7,284 nt of DNA from Bacteroidota bacterium (GTDB lineage: Bacteria; Bacteroidota; Bacteroidia; Chitinophagales; Chitinophagaceae), in assembly GCA_029778965.1 (NCBI GenBank), contig JAKPBL010000399.1, positions 1-7,284 of the forward strand, read 5' to 3'. Shown here piece after piece: positions 6,213 to 7,284 of this stretch (within the stretch, counting starts at the first letter, position 1; each line of letters starts with the position of its first letter). The position numbers and the translations under genes are program-made. Below the pieces are notes generated by a model. That model saw only the letters and a program-made list of their open reading frames with translations. It was not told the DNA's origin and did no database searches.

Positions 6213-7284
6213 TTACAGGCTGTCGGCATGTACGATGTATTGGGTTGAATACTGGTTGCCGCAGGTGAAGCGAACAAAATAGGCGCCTGCAGAAAGATCT
6301 TTCATGTTAATGATCAGTTGTGGCATGGCTTTCGCCTCAGAAACCTTTTTCACCAGGGTGCCTTCGCCGTTATAAATCTCGGCCGACACCTGCTTTTGCT
6401 GCCAGCCCAGCGGTGTCAGGAAAACCTGCTCGCCGGTAACCGGATCAATACTTACTTCTGTTTTAACAAAGGCTTCTTTTTTGTTCAGGGTAACCATTTT
6501 TACAGAAGAGTATTGAATATCGCCTTTCATGCTGCGGGTACGCAGGCGGTAGAATACCGCGCCCATGGTAGACGCTGAACGGGCATCGTCGTTGAAGCGG
6601 TACAGGCCATCATTTTCCATATCTGTTTTACGGAACATGCCGATTTCACGGAAGATCTCACCATCTACGCTCTTTTCTATGGCAATATCCTGGATATTGT
6701 CCTGGTTAGGGCTGCTCCAGTTCAGTTGCACCACATCCTGCTGCATCCTGGCCTGGAAGCCTACGATATCGGGCATGTAAACGGTGGCCATATCGGGGTT
6801 AACATCTTTCAGCTCGATTTTATAAGTGCTGATACCTCCCCAGTTGTTATCGTTGTTGCGGTTGATACCGATCTTGATGCGTATTACGGCAACGTTCTTA
6901 TTGATGATGCTGAGCTTTTCGTTATCGGCTTTGCGGGTGGGGCCGTACTTGTTCTCGGCGCGGTAACCGTATCCGTTGGAAGAGATCGCAAGACTGGTAA
7001 TTTCCGAATCGTATACCACTTTGCTGTTGGCGCCCAGGTTGCATTCGGCAAACTCCTGTGCAATGCCGTAGTTGCTCAATCCCGAGATCGAGGTGGTTAT
7101 TTCAGGCAGCGCGTGCAGGCTCATCTGGTTGTTGTTGTGCGGAACGAAAGTGAAGCTGAATTCTATCCACGAAGGGCCATTGATATTCATGTATTCAACC
7201 TCGGGCTGGAAAGAAGATACGGCGCCGTTGCTGTTATGGGTTAATTGCTTCAGGTTGACACCGGGCGACATACTTTCGATTTTC
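6213..7284 (-). CDS. Secreted protein with fibronectin-III-like and T9SS sorting-like C-terminal domains, partial
   Basis: This is the C-terminal portion of a large secreted or surface protein. The frame stays open to the window edge. The ATG at 7271 would give 352 residues with no signal peptide, which a T9SS cargo needs, so it is probably internal. Counting from that Met, residues 1-165 are beta-rich, Asn-rich and of unrecognised family (SWIEFSFTFVPHNNNQ, then an adhesin-like RIKIGINRNNDNNWGG). Residues 166-262 match a fibronectin-III-like module of Bacteroidota surface proteins (VVQLNWSSPN, IAIEKSVDGEIFREIG, FYRLRTRSMKGDIQYSSVKM). Residues 270-352 resemble the type A T9SS sorting domain (VSAEIYNGEGTLVKKVSE, LSAGAYFVRFTCGN, end at HADSL), recognised by the outer-membrane secretion machinery and cleaved on export. 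The usual YPNP box is degenerate here (SIDPVTGEQVFL). Function cannot be told from this part. The gene converges on the hydrolase operon. Confidence 0.85.
   Translation of the reverse strand, partial: KIESMSPGVNLKQLTHNSNGAVSSFQPEVEYMNINGPSWIEFSFTFVPHNNNQMSLHALPEITTSISGLSNYGIAQEFAECNLGANSKVVYDSEITSLAISSNGYGYRAENKYGPTRKADNEKLSIINKNVAVIRIKIGINRNNDNNWGGISTYKIELKDVNPDMATVYMPDIVGFQARMQQDVVQLNWSSPNQDNIQDIAIEKSVDGEIFREIGMFRKTDMENDGLYRFNDDARSASTMGAVFYRLRTRSMKGDIQYSSVKMVTLNKKEAFVKTEVSIDPVTGEQVFLTPLGWQQKQVSAEIYNGEGTLVKKVSEAKAMPQLIINMKDLSAGAYFVRFTCGNQYSTQYIVHADSL

Overview
The window looks like a chromosomal segment from a Bacteroidota bacterium, probably of the Chitinophagaceae type. The evidence is a secreted protein ending in a type IX secretion (T9SS) sorting-like domain, Bacteroidota-style glycoside hydrolases with short signal peptides ending in Ala-Gln, A-rich leaders instead of clear Shine-Dalgarno sites, and a promoter-like TTG-N19-TAAATTGT element before msrA. 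The family-level placement is inference. I see no mobile elements, tRNA, rRNA or CRISPR array.

Left third (1-1799), redox and stress genes: the 3' part of an aldo/keto reductase gene runs off the left edge. It is followed 66 nt later on the same strand by dps, a ferritin-like ferroxidase. dps converges with msrA (methionine sulfoxide reductase A, minus strand), and the two stop codons are only 3 nt apart. Together these genes suggest detoxification of carbonyls, iron and peroxide, plus repair of oxidised methionine. An isolated but strong plus-strand terminator (1902-1940) sits upstream of msrA, where no plus-strand gene ends.

Middle (1972-5870), a two-gene saccharolytic operon: a secreted glycoside hydrolase family 2 (GH2) enzyme and a secreted DUF1680/GH127-type enzyme overlap by ATGA, so they are probably translationally coupled. 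The GH127-type protein keeps the Glu/Cys/Cys-Cys zinc-thiolate catalytic core of beta-L-arabinofuranosidases. It appears to lack a His-rich substrate-pocket segment I associate with typical members. The pair is flanked by a divergent gene upstream and a convergent gene downstream, with no SusC/SusD genes, sensor or transporter in its transcription unit. It probably acts in the periplasm on an oligosaccharide carrying a beta-galactoside-like bond and a beta-L-arabinofuranoside-like bond.

Right part (5871-7284): a gene-less stretch of about 340 nt holds what may be the decayed 3' end of a gene. After it comes the C-terminal part of a large secreted minus-strand protein (fibronectin-III-like domain plus T9SS sorting-like domain) that runs off the right edge.

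The most unusual item is the DUF1680/GH127-type enzyme with its GH2 partner. I found nothing that clearly amounts to an undescribed multi-gene system.
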